DNA of 12,427 bases from NCBI GenBank assembly GCA_964413825.1, contig CAYPTS010000062.1, positions 1 through 12,427 of the forward strand. Reading direction: 5' to 3'. The notes beneath the pieces were generated by a model. It made no database searches. It was not told the origin of the DNA and saw nothing but the letters and a program-made list of their open reading frames with translations. The position numbers and the translations under genes were made by a program. Source of the stretch: JAFGKM01 sp964413825 (GTDB lineage: Bacteria > Ratteibacteria > UBA8468 > B48-G9 > JAFGKM01). Every line of letters starts with the position of its first letter. Position 1 is the stretch's first letter. Positions 5,976 through 12,427 of this stretch are shown here, in pieces.

Positions 5976-7322
5976 TCAGTTTACAATATGGTTTACGATA
6001 CGTTCCATCCTCATTATTCTCGAACCTTTTACGAGAAAGGCATCGCCTTTTCTTGCGATGCCAGACAGGTAAAGGTTCAGTTTTTCAACGTCATCGAAAT
6101 GCCTGCCTTGTTTGCCAGATATTTCCGATACGATTCTGCTTTTTTCTCCGAACGTGACGACGCTGTCTATGTCCATTTTTCTGACGGACAACCCGATGTT
6201 TCGGTGAAAACGGGAAGAAAATCTGCCCAGTTCTCCCATGTCGCCCAGGACAGCCGTTTTACGCGCGAAGTTTTTCCTGCTTAAATTGGTGAGCGCCGCT
6301 CTGACAGAATTCGGGTTGGCGTTATACGTTTCGTCGATGACCGTAATGCCGCCGGTTTTATGGACGAGTCCTCTTCCGGGCAGGGGTTTTATTTTTTCAA
6401 ACATTCCGGCGGTCTCGGCAGGGCTTATTTTGAATTTGGAGCCGAACGCAAGGGCGGCGAGTGCGGGATAGATTATCGTGGTGTTCCAGAAGTTTATCCG
6501 GAACAATTGAGGCGTTCCTTCAACCCTGAAGGTAAAAAAGTCATTGGACTCTTTTTCTATGATTCCGCGAATTCCGGCTCCTTCTTTAGTCCCGAAACTC
6601 AGCACTTTTGCATGTTTCGCTTTCTCCTTTAGAAAATCGAAGAACCGGTTGTCGTAGTTCAGAAGGCAGAATTTTTCCCCGTGGAGGGTTTCAATCAGTT
6701 CTGCTTTTGCCTTTGCTATTTCCATGCCGTTTTTAAAGAAGCCCAGGTGCGCCGATGCAATGGTTGTTATAACCCCTGCCTGCGGTTTTGCAATCTTTCC
6801 AAGGGTCCGGATTTCGTTTTTTCTGTTCATGCCCATCTCGAGGATGCAAAAATCGGTTTTTCCGTCCATGCCGAATATTGAAAGGGGAAGTCCTATACGG
6901 TTGTTCAGATTGCCTTCTGTGCCCCGGACGTTATATTTCAATGAAAGGGTTTTCTTGAGAAATTCCTTCGTGGTTGTTTTCCCGTCACTGCCTGTTACCC
7001 CGATTACGTAGGTTTTAAACTGTTTTCTGTAGCCCGCGGCTATGTCTTCAAGGGCTTTCTGCGTGTTTTTTACGATTATCGTTTTTTGCTTCGTTCCGGC
7101 GCCTTTTTCGTCCGAAATGACAGCGGAGGCTCCTTTTGCAAGCGCCGCATCCATGAAGTTATGGCCGTCAAAATTTTCGCCGCGCAGGGCGATAAACACG
7201 TCGCCTTTTTTTATGGTGCGCGTATCCGTAGAGATGCCGCGGCAGTAAATGTCGAGGTTTTTCTTATCACGGACGGTGCCTTTGCACCATAATGCCAGCC
7301 TGCCGATTTTTACCGGTTCCAT
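5976..7322 (-). CDS. murF: UDP-MurNAc-tripeptide--D-Ala-D-Ala ligase MurF
   Basis: Cytoplasmic ligase adding the D-Ala-D-Ala dipeptide to UDP-MurNAc-tripeptide, the last soluble precursor step. 448 residues, typical length. The N-terminal domain has STDTRTIKKGDVFIALRGEN (31-50) and FDGHNF. The ATP loop is GVTGSDGKTTTKE (108-120), followed by GNLNNRIGLPLS (137-148) and LEMGMN (161-166), with the AKAKAELIE stretch (203-211) holding the likely carbamylated lysine. The C-terminal domain has PLPGRG (313-318), DETYNANPNS (330-339), LGDMGELG (359-366) and KGSR (432-435). SDGKT rather than TNGKT in the loop and DETYNANP separate MurF from MurD and MurE. The Shine-Dalgarno is weak: the nearest GGAG is 14 bases before ATG 7322. 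The gene stands 71 bases after murE, a gap carrying a palindromic repeat. Confidence 0.97.
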   Translation of the reverse strand: MEPVKIGRLALWCKGTVRDKKNLDIYCRGISTDTRTIKKGDVFIALRGENFDGHNFMDAALAKGASAVISDEKGAGTKQKTIIVKNTQKALEDIAAGYRKQFKTYVIGVTGSDGKTTTKEFLKKTLSLKYNVRGTEGNLNNRIGLPLSIFGMDGKTDFCILEMGMNRKNEIRTLGKIAKPQAGVITTIASAHLGFFKNGMEIAKAKAELIETLHGEKFCLLNYDNRFFDFLKEKAKHAKVLSFGTKEGAGIRGIIEKESNDFFTFRVEGTPQLFRINFWNTTIIYPALAALAFGSKFKISPAETAGMFEKIKPLPGRGLVHKTGGITVIDETYNANPNSVRAALTNLSRKNFARKTAVLGDMGELGRFSSRFHRNIGLSVRKMDIDSVVTFGEKSRIVSEISGKQGRHFDDVEKLNLYLSGIARKGDAFLVKGSRIMRMERIVNHIVN

Positions 7323-7350
7323 TTTGTTTGTAATCGCTCCGTTCTTTTGA

Positions 7351-7386
7351 CTTTTCTCCCCGGGGAAGAGGGCAGGGCGAGGGGCG
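7351..7386 (+). repeat. REP-like C-rich/G-rich repeat between murE and murF
   Basis: The sequence reads TTTTCTCCCCGGGGAAGAGG followed by a G-rich tail with GGGCGAGGGG. It aligns with the repeat at 10977-11019 in the same orientation: a CTCCCC/GGGGA palindrome, then a GAGG-type tail. It is a degenerate copy, with imperfect arms past the CCCC/GGGG core. Confidence 0.5.
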
Positions 7387-7393
7387 GCTTATT

Positions 7394-8884
7394 TTATAAG
7401 ATTTCAAGGCGTATAGCTTTCCTTGCTTCTTCCCTGTCGTCAAAAGGGGTTGTCGTGCTTGCCAGTATCTGGAATGTCTCGTGCCCCTTTCCGGCTATCA
7501 CGACGCAATCTCCTTCCTTTGCGAGGAAAATTGCTTCCCTGATTGCTTTTTTCCTGTCGGGTATGGCGACGTATTTTTTCCTTAGATAGAAAGGAATGCC
7601 TTTTTCTATGTCGCGTATTATGTTTTCAGGGTCTTCCGAACGCGGGTTGTCCGACGTGATAAACACTATGTCGGCCATTTTAACTGCTACCTTTCCCATG
7701 AGCGGGCGTTTGCTTTTATCTCTGTCCCCTCCGCATCCGAAAACGAGTATAATGCGCCTGGGCTTTAGTTCTTTTATGGATTTCAGCAGGTTTTGAAGGG
7801 CATGATGCGTATGTGCGTAATCGACTATGACGTCAAACGGCTGTCCTTCGTCTACGGATTCGAACCTTCCGGGTACGGAAGAAATCGCCTGTAGTGCTTC
7901 TCTTACCTTATCAACGGGGATGTCCTGTGATTTTGCAAAGGCAATTCCGGCAAGAGCGTTGTACACGTTGCCCAGCCCGCGCAGTTTCGTGTGGAAATCC
8001 TCTTTCTTCCCGCCAATCTCAACCGCCATTCTGTTGCCGTCTTTTTTTATTTCGTAGTCGAGAAGCCTTATGGCGGATTTAGAACGTCCAAAGGTAATGC
8101 AGTTGATTTTATTTTTTTTAAGCGCCCGGATAAAATATCCCGAATTCGGGTCGTCGGCGTTTATTATGCCTGTTTTTCCATCTTTTGAACTTTCAGCGAG
8201 GTACCGGCTGAAAAGCTTCAGTTTTGCTAGCATGTAAAGTTTGAAATTTCTGTGGTAATCAAGGTGTTCGTGAGACGCAATATTGGTGAAAATTGCCGCG
8301 TCAAAATTTATGTTTGCAATTCTTTCCTGGTCTATCCCGTGCGAAGAAACTTCCATTACCGCCCACCCGCATTTCTCTTCAAGCATGTCGGCAAACAGTT
8401 TTTGCAGGTCGAGCGACTCGGGAGTGGTGTTTATCGAACTGACAATCCTTTCCCCGACCTGGTATGCTATCGTTCCTATCAATCCGCATTTACTGCCCGA
8501 AGTTTCGATAATCTGCCTTAAGATAAAGGCCGTGGTTGTCTTGCCGTTGGTGCCCGTAATGCCGGCGACCTTGATTTTTTTTGAAGGCTCCCCGTAAAAA
8601 GCGGGTGCAAGAGCATGCAGTGCCTGCCTTGTGTCGTTAACAAGGATTTCTCCTACGTCTGAAGGAAGTATGGCGCTTTTTTTCGATGCGATTATGGTTT
8701 TTGCGCCTCTCGATACGGCATCGTTTATAAACTGGTGTCCGTCGGATAAACTGCCTTTTAATGCGACGAAAACAAAATTCTCCTTGATTTTGCGCGAATC
8801 ATAGGCAATGCCTGCCACCTCCATATTATTGAGGTTGTAGACCTTTTTTGAATCGACCAGTTTGGCCAGTTCCTTTGTTTTCAT
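7394..8884 (-). CDS. murE: UDP-MurNAc-L-Ala-D-Glu--meso-diaminopimelate ligase MurE
   Basis: Cytoplasmic ligase adding the third stem residue to UDP-MurNAc-L-Ala-D-Glu. 496 residues, family size. The N-terminal domain has GIAYDSRKIKENFVFVALKG (residues 25-44) and DGHQF. The ATP loop is GITGTNGKTTT (108-118), then NTTPESLDLQ, VMEVSSHGIDQERI, HLDYHRNFKLYMLAKLKLF (207-225) with the probable carbamylated Lys221, VPGRFE, VDYAHTHHAL, FGCGGDRDKSKRPLMG, DNPRSEDP (412-419) and GKGHE (465-469). DNPR is the established signature for meso-diaminopimelate rather than lysine. ATG 8884 is chosen: it overlaps the ftsI stop as ATGA, has GAGG nearby, and MKTKELAKLV is a natural beginning. An in-frame ATG at 8962 would add 26 residues that are merely ftsI sequence in another frame. 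Confidence 0.97.
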   Translation of the reverse strand: MKTKELAKLVDSKKVYNLNNMEVAGIAYDSRKIKENFVFVALKGSLSDGHQFINDAVSRGAKTIIASKKSAILPSDVGEILVNDTRQALHALAPAFYGEPSKKIKVAGITGTNGKTTTAFILRQIIETSGSKCGLIGTIAYQVGERIVSSINTTPESLDLQKLFADMLEEKCGWAVMEVSSHGIDQERIANINFDAAIFTNIASHEHLDYHRNFKLYMLAKLKLFSRYLAESSKDGKTGIINADDPNSGYFIRALKKNKINCITFGRSKSAIRLLDYEIKKDGNRMAVEIGGKKEDFHTKLRGLGNVYNALAGIAFAKSQDIPVDKVREALQAISSVPGRFESVDEGQPFDVIVDYAHTHHALQNLLKSIKELKPRRIILVFGCGGDRDKSKRPLMGKVAVKMADIVFITSDNPRSEDPENIIRDIEKGIPFYLRKKYVAIPDRKKAIREAIFLAKEGDCVVIAGKGHETFQILASTTTPFDDREEARKAIRLEIL

Positions 8885-10626
8885 TGTTTTTGCCTCAGCG
8901 CTAACCGATGGTCGTGGAGAATTCCCGAAGGCGGAACGTTCTTCTGCTGGAGCGTTCTCCACATGATGTTTCTGAATGCGGGGGCGGCTACGAGTCCTCC
9001 GTAGTAAATGGGCCTTGGTTCGTCAACTTTTACCAGAATCAGCATTTTTGCTTCGGGATTGTTAAGGAATCCTACGAATGAGGCGACGTATTTGCTTTTC
9101 GAGTATCTGCCGTCGATAATTTTCTGGGCAGTCCCGGTTTTGCCCGATATGCTGTATCCGGGGATATTGGCAAGAGGCGCGGTTCCCGAGGCCGCAGTGA
9201 CGTTTTCAAGAATATCCCTCAAGGTTGTGCACGTGCTTTCGGAAAGTATTTTTTTTCTGTTTTTTCCCCTGTGTGTCAGGATTTCTTCAGCGTCGCCCTG
9301 TACGCTTTTCAAAATATGCGGGTTTATAAGGTATCCGCTGTTTGCAATTGCGGCCATTGCGCGTATCCCCTGCAGGGCATTTATGCCGACCTCCTGTCCT
9401 ATGGGAACTGCCGTTATTGAATAGCCGGACCACTTGTTGAGGGGCCTTAATATACCTCTGATTTCTCCGGGCAAATCAAGTCCGGTAGTCGTTCCGAAGC
9501 CGAACCTGGTGCAGTATTCGTACAGCTTGCTTTCTCCGAGTTCCATTGCTATTTTGACGGTTCCTATGTTGCTGGATTTTTCAATGACTTCACTTATGGT
9601 GAGTTTGTCATATTCATGGGTGTCGCGCAGGTAATGGTTTCTAACAAACCATTTTCCCTTTTCGCATCTTATCGTGTCTTCCGGTGAAAATACTCCTTCT
9701 TCGATTGCTGCGGCCGCGGTCACTATTTTAAACGTGGAGCCGGGTTCGAAAAGGTCGGTAACCGCCCTGTTCCTTTTATTCGATGAATTGAAGCGTTCAG
9801 GAAAGTTAGGGTCGTAATTGGGGACGTTCGCCATTGCCAGTATTTCCCCTGTTTCATAGTCAATGACAATTGCCGATGCGCTTGCAGCGTTGTATTTTTT
9901 GTAAACGTTCTCTATCTCTTCTTCTACTATGAACTGGAGGCCGGAGTCAACAGTAAGGTGCAGGTCTTTCCCGGGTACAGGCATTGACAATTTTTTTTCA
10001 ACGGAGTGGATAAGGTCCCCGGAGCCGTCTTTCAGGACAAGAGAAACTCCGTTTTCTCCCTTAAGGAGACCGTTATAATAAAGTTCCACACCTTCCAGCC
10101 CGTAACCGTCGGTTCCCGAAAACCCGATTACATGGCATGCGAGTCTGCCGTTGGGATACAGGCGTTTATATCCGGGAAGGAATACCGTGCCTGGCAGAGC
10201 GGCACCTTTCAACGCAGTATATTCTTCCACGGATAGTTCCCTTTTGATAAGGGGATATTTCTGGGTCATCTTGTCGTCTATCTCGGAAGTTTTAACGTCC
10301 GTTAGAGATAGCAGTTCTTTTTTCAGCCGTGCGGCATAAGAAGGCTCTTCTTTTTCTCTGTGTTTGACAGCCCATGAGTCGATGTACAGGGAATAAAACG
10401 GAATGCTCATTGCAAGCACTTTCCCGTTTCTGTCGTATATGGTGCCGCGGGGGACAGGGACTTCTATCTTGGCGTATTTGCCGGAGACTTCTTTTGGCCG
10501 GTTTAATACCTGTACCTTCAGCAGGAAAGAGAATACGACGAAAAACAGGAAAAGAAAAGCAATCTTTGTCAAAAACAGCCGTTTCTCAAATGACTTTTCA
10601 CCGCGTTCCCGCTTCTGCCGTATCAT
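8881..10626 (-). CDS. ftsI: Septal transpeptidase FtsI / penicillin-binding protein (class B)
   Basis: Bitopic inner-membrane D,D-transpeptidase that cross-links septal peptidoglycan, partner of FtsW. 581 residues, near E. coli FtsI (588). A basic cytoplasmic start is followed by one membrane span (about 17-40). The dimerisation/pedestal domain opens with PRGTIYDRNGKVLA (59-72). The transpeptidase domain carries all three active-site motifs: SxxK as EPGSTFK with nucleophile Ser297 and Lys300, SxN as Ser351-Ser352-Asn353, and KTG as GKTGTA with Lys496. The protein ends soon after the catalytic domain, so it lacks the C-terminal PASTA repeats of SpoVD/PBP2x types. ATG 10626 has GGAG ten bases upstream and lies 29 bases inside ftsL; the stop overlaps murE as ATGA. 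Confidence 0.97.
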   Translation of the reverse strand: MIRQKRERGEKSFEKRLFLTKIAFLFLFFVVFSFLLKVQVLNRPKEVSGKYAKIEVPVPRGTIYDRNGKVLAMSIPFYSLYIDSWAVKHREKEEPSYAARLKKELLSLTDVKTSEIDDKMTQKYPLIKRELSVEEYTALKGAALPGTVFLPGYKRLYPNGRLACHVIGFSGTDGYGLEGVELYYNGLLKGENGVSLVLKDGSGDLIHSVEKKLSMPVPGKDLHLTVDSGLQFIVEEEIENVYKKYNAASASAIVIDYETGEILAMANVPNYDPNFPERFNSSNKRNRAVTDLFEPGSTFKIVTAAAAIEEGVFSPEDTIRCEKGKWFVRNHYLRDTHEYDKLTISEVIEKSSNIGTVKIAMELGESKLYEYCTRFGFGTTTGLDLPGEIRGILRPLNKWSGYSITAVPIGQEVGINALQGIRAMAAIANSGYLINPHILKSVQGDAEEILTHRGKNRKKILSESTCTTLRDILENVTAASGTAPLANIPGYSISGKTGTAQKIIDGRYSKSKYVASFVGFLNNPEAKMLILVKVDEPRPIYYGGLVAAPAFRNIMWRTLQQKNVPPSGILHDHRLALRQKQ

Positions 10627-10951
10627 TGATTTTTACTCCTGCGGGCTCTGCCCGTTTTACATCCACGTAAAACCATCCTGAAGGGCTGGCCATCAAATCT
10701 ATACCGGCCGCATTTGCCGTTTTCAGAAGGTTTGCCGGAGATGAAAAGCTTAGAATCTCCGCCTTGTAGGTTTTGTTTATCATAACGAGCTCTTCATGAC
10801 TTTTCTTCGCTTCTTCCAGTTTGTATCCGACGGCTACCAGTTTTGAATAGAGAAACACATAAAAACACAGGAAAATCCACAGGATAATAAGAGACGTCCA
10901 CAGTGTTGAAAGCGACCATCTGCGTTTTTTCATGTTGGTTCTTTGTCTCAT
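10598..10951 (-). CDS. ftsL: Cell division protein FtsL-like
   Basis: Small bitopic protein of 117 residues: a basic N terminus (MRQRTNMKKRR), one hydrophobic span (about 16-36), then a helical, charged stretch with coiled-coil character (about 38-68) and a C-terminal tail including ANAAGIDLMASPSGWFYVDV. FtsL proteins are poorly conserved; the call rests on size, topology and the invariable place between rsmH and ftsI. In the known divisome, FtsL forms a complex with FtsB and FtsQ and activates FtsW-FtsI. ATG 10951 follows the purine tract AGGAAGAGGAAGAAGG; an internal ATG at residue 7 is possible. It overlaps ftsI by 29 bases, so the two are likely coupled. A 70-base gap with a REP-like palindrome separates it from rsmH. 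Confidence 0.85.
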   Translation of the reverse strand: MRQRTNMKKRRWSLSTLWTSLIILWIFLCFYVFLYSKLVAVGYKLEEAKKSHEELVMINKTYKAEILSFSSPANLLKTANAAGIDLMASPSGWFYVDVKRAEPAGVKINDTAEAGTR

Positions 10952-10976
10952 CCTTCTTCCTCTTCCTATTTTAATT

Positions 10977-11019
10977 CCTTCTCCCCCCGGGGGAGAAGGT
11001 TGAGGATGAGGGGGAGAGG
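10977..11019 (+). repeat. REP-like palindrome between rsmH and ftsL
   Basis: CCTTCTCCCCC and GGGGGAGAAGG form perfect 11-base inverted arms around one central C (10977-10999), followed by a tail reading TTGAGGATGAGGGGGAGAGG. Motifs of this kind (CTTCTCCC..GGGAGAAGG plus GATGAGGG) are common intergenic repeats in many bacteria. In the mRNA it would make a very stable hairpin just after the rsmH stop, without a following U-run. It may shield mRNA ends or lower readthrough into ftsL; that is inference. Confidence 0.65.
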
Positions 11020-11021
11020 AC

Positions 11022-11882
11022 TCACATCTTCTCGCACGCCCGCAACTTTGCGCTTCTGCTTTCCGGATTGACGGACAATTCTTCTTTATCCGCCGTCACA
11101 GGTTTCTTCGTCAGAACCTTCAGCGATTCGTTTTTTCTGAAAAAATGTTTGACGATTCTGTCTTCAATCGAATGAAACGAAATTACGACGAGGCGTCCTC
11201 CGCTTTTCAATGTATCCGCGGCTTTTTTCAACCCCTGCCGTATTGTTTCGATTTCATCGTTTACCGCAATTCTCAAAGCCATGAAAAATTTCGTTGCAGG
11301 ATGTATTTTTTTTCTGTATCCGAAGTATTTCATTATGAATTCCGACAGTTCGGAAGTTGTTTCAAACTTCTTTTCCCTGCGCCTTTCAACCAGAGACGAA
11401 ACGAATTTCTTTGCTTTTGAGATTTCGCCGTAGTTTTCAAACACATATACAAGGTCGTTCCTGCTCCATGTGTTTACGATATCTCCCGCGGTCAGGGGAA
11501 CGCTTCTGTCGTATCGCATGTCAAGAGGTCCTTCGGTTTGGAAACTGAACCCTCTTTCCCCGTCATGTATCTGGTTGCTTGAAAATCCGAGGTCCATCAG
11601 GATTCCGTCTACGCTCTCAATCCCTTCGCGCTTCAATACCGCGTCAAGATTTTCGTATCCGGAATGCACCGGCCTGAAATTTTCGAATGCGGAAAATTTC
11701 TCCGATGCGTCTTTAAGGGCGTCCGCATCCTTATCCAATCCGTACAGGGTTATCTTTCTGCCTGTTTCCAGTATGTATCGGCTGTGTCCGCCGTGCCCGC
11801 ATGTGGCATCGACGTAAATCCCGCCGTCTCTGACATCCAGGTATTTCAAGGCATCATCTTTTAATACCGGATAATGTTCCAT
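11022..11882 (-). CDS. rsmH: 16S rRNA (cytosine(1402)-N(4))-methyltransferase RsmH (MraW)
   Basis: SAM-dependent methyltransferase acting on C1402 of 16S rRNA in the decoding site. 286 residues, somewhat shorter than the usual 300-315. Motifs are the N-terminal HYPVL, SAM-binding VDATCGHGGHS (24-34), MDLGFSSNQ (96-104), GPLDMRYD (118-125), HPATKFFMALRIAVNDE (194-210), VVISFHSIEDRIVKHFF (232-248) and the C-terminal PESRSAKLRACEK (273-285). All family blocks are there, so it should be active. The ATG overlaps the mraZ stop by one base (TAATG) with GGAG just upstream, so both genes are probably translated together. In dcw clusters this gene routinely follows mraZ. Confidence 0.98.
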   Translation of the reverse strand: MEHYPVLKDDALKYLDVRDGGIYVDATCGHGGHSRYILETGRKITLYGLDKDADALKDASEKFSAFENFRPVHSGYENLDAVLKREGIESVDGILMDLGFSSNQIHDGERGFSFQTEGPLDMRYDRSVPLTAGDIVNTWSRNDLVYVFENYGEISKAKKFVSSLVERRREKKFETTSELSEFIMKYFGYRKKIHPATKFFMALRIAVNDEIETIRQGLKKAADTLKSGGRLVVISFHSIEDRIVKHFFRKNESLKVLTKKPVTADKEELSVNPESRSAKLRACEKM

Positions 11883-12322
11883 TACATCTCCAGTAACTTT
11901 TCTGATATTTTTTCGTAGGTCTTAAGCGAACGTTCATAATATTCCGTCCACTTGCTTTCATCCCATAACTCAATTCGCGTTCCCGCGCCTATAATGACAA
12001 TGTTTTCTTTTATGCCCGCGTAATCGAGAAGGTTTGCCGGTATGAGTATTCTTCCCTGTTTATCCACGTTTGACTGGAAGGCGCCGGAGAAAAAAAGGCG
12101 GGTGAATGTTCTCGGGTCCCCCTTGGTGAAGGGGAGTTCCTTAAGTTTTGTACTCTGGCTGGCCCATTCTTTTTCGGAGAAAATAAAAAGGCAGTTCTCC
12201 AGGCCTCTTATGAGATATACGGGACTGTTCTTTCCGGCTGAAATGAGGGTTCTCAACTTCGCCGGAATGACTATTCTGCCCTGTTGGTCTGTCTTTCCCC
12301 TGAATTCCCCAAAATATACCAT
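11882..12322 (-). CDS. mraZ: Transcriptional regulator MraZ
   Basis: DNA-binding regulator of the dcw cluster, known in E. coli to repress its own promoter; the protein forms ring oligomers. 146 residues, normal size. It has the two tandem AbrB/SpoVT-like half domains: TDQQGRIVIPAKLR (11-24) and VDKQGRILIPANL (86-98), spaced as in MraZ. The start MVYFGEF matches the family's usual MF.GEY beginning. ATG 12322 is chosen over an in-frame GTG at 12349, which would lie upstream of the predicted transcription start, next to the -10 box. AAGGGAG sits just before the ATG. It is the first gene of the cluster and overlaps rsmH by one base. Confidence 0.97.
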   Translation of the reverse strand: MVYFGEFRGKTDQQGRIVIPAKLRTLISAGKNSPVYLIRGLENCLFIFSEKEWASQSTKLKELPFTKGDPRTFTRLFFSGAFQSNVDKQGRILIPANLLDYAGIKENIVIIGAGTRIELWDESKWTEYYERSLKTYEKISEKLLEM

Positions 12323-12325
12323 TTT

Positions 12326-12351
12326 CTCCCTTTTGCATATATTAAACACCC
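12326..12351 (-). promoter_or_regulatory. Possible MraZ-binding repeats (GGGTG, GGGAG)
   Basis: In bacteria studied so far, MraZ binds direct repeats of a GGGNG-type pentamer with a period of about ten bases upstream of mraZ. Here GGGTG (12351-12347) and GGGAG (12330-12326) lie 21 bases apart in one orientation, two helical turns, with no clear middle repeat (the -10 box is there). GGGAG also serves as the Shine-Dalgarno, so only one motif is independent evidence. Confidence 0.25.
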
Positions 12352-12369
12352 TGCAAAATATTTTGTCAA
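12341..12369 (-). promoter_or_regulatory. Promoter of the dcw cluster (upstream of mraZ)
   Basis: TTGACA (-35, bases 12369-12364) and TTTAAT (-10, bases 12346-12341) on the minus strand with a 17-base spacer. AT-rich sequence upstream may help as an UP-like element. Transcription would start near 12334, giving a leader of only about 12 bases that holds the mraZ Shine-Dalgarno. Confidence 0.7.
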
Positions 12370-12427
12370 ATATTTTTTAGTTTGTTGAATAACGGATTTT
12401 ACAATTTCTAAAAGGACATGATTTTTT

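Noticed and set aside
8885..8962. Upstream ATG (8962) giving MurE 26 extra residues
   Set aside because: The extension is inside ftsI coding sequence; ATG 8884 gives the ATGA overlap and a normal MurE N terminus.
10977..10999. Intrinsic terminator after rsmH
   Set aside because: The hairpin is strong but no U-run follows on the transcribed strand, and ftsL-ftsW lie downstream in the same direction without a clear promoter of their own.
12323..12349. GTG at 12349 as the mraZ start
   Set aside because: It would lie between the -35 and -10 boxes of the best promoter, upstream of the expected transcript; MraZ proteins normally begin where ATG 12322 begins.

Overview
The window is dominated by a division and cell wall (dcw) cluster read entirely on the minus strand. 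In transcription order it runs mraZ (12322-11882), rsmH (11882-11022), ftsL (10951-10598), ftsI (10626-8881), murE (8884-7394), murF (7322-5976), mraY (5908-4838), murD (4838-3474) and ftsW (3508-2393). All nine genes are intact, carry their family motifs and stand in the canonical order. Five junctions overlap by 1 to 35 bases; the other three are gaps of 67-71 bases. A good sigma-70-type promoter sits just upstream of mraZ. Together the genes cover regulation (MraZ), 16S rRNA methylation (RsmH), the UDP-MurNAc-pentapeptide branch (MurE, MurF, MurD), lipid I synthesis (MraY) and the septal polymerase/transpeptidase pair with a linker (FtsW, FtsI, FtsL). The usual next genes (murG, murC, murB, ddl, ftsQ, ftsA, ftsZ) do not follow ftsW.

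Between ftsW and the next gene lies a 550-base stretch without a convincing gene (about 1842-2392). It is largely two abutting palindromic elements. A 144-base element (1852-1995) contains a widespread GTCATTGCGA...TCGCAATGAC repeat. A 330-base element (2003-2332) has perfect 16-base terminal inverted repeats and is flanked by an 8-base direct repeat, TTGTAACT. The same TTGTA word also borders the outer side of the first element, which suggests two successive insertions at one target.

The left end holds a second minus-strand unit: a GntR-type winged-helix repressor with a LacI-type sugar-sensor domain (628-1806), followed 25 bases later by a type II secretion-like prepilin protein cut by the window edge (1-602). 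The repressor has its own consensus promoter, two perfect palindromes within it, and a start codon that may be leaderless.

Organism: the prepilin protein (GFTLIELLVVVAIIAILAAM, then C-x3-NLKQLG, ending in the RHNGG start of an H-X9-DG motif), paired with a GntR/LacI hybrid regulator, is a pattern I associate with the PVC superphylum, especially Lentisphaerota. That is inference from gene content, not a placement. MurE has the DNPR motif of meso-diaminopimelate-adding enzymes, so a Gram-negative-type peptidoglycan is expected.

I found no new defence, biosynthetic or other multi-gene system. The most unusual parts are the nested palindromic insertions and the regulator's promoter/operator/start arrangement. 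No CRISPR array, tRNA or rRNA was recognised. Bases 12370-12427 hold nothing I can identify.
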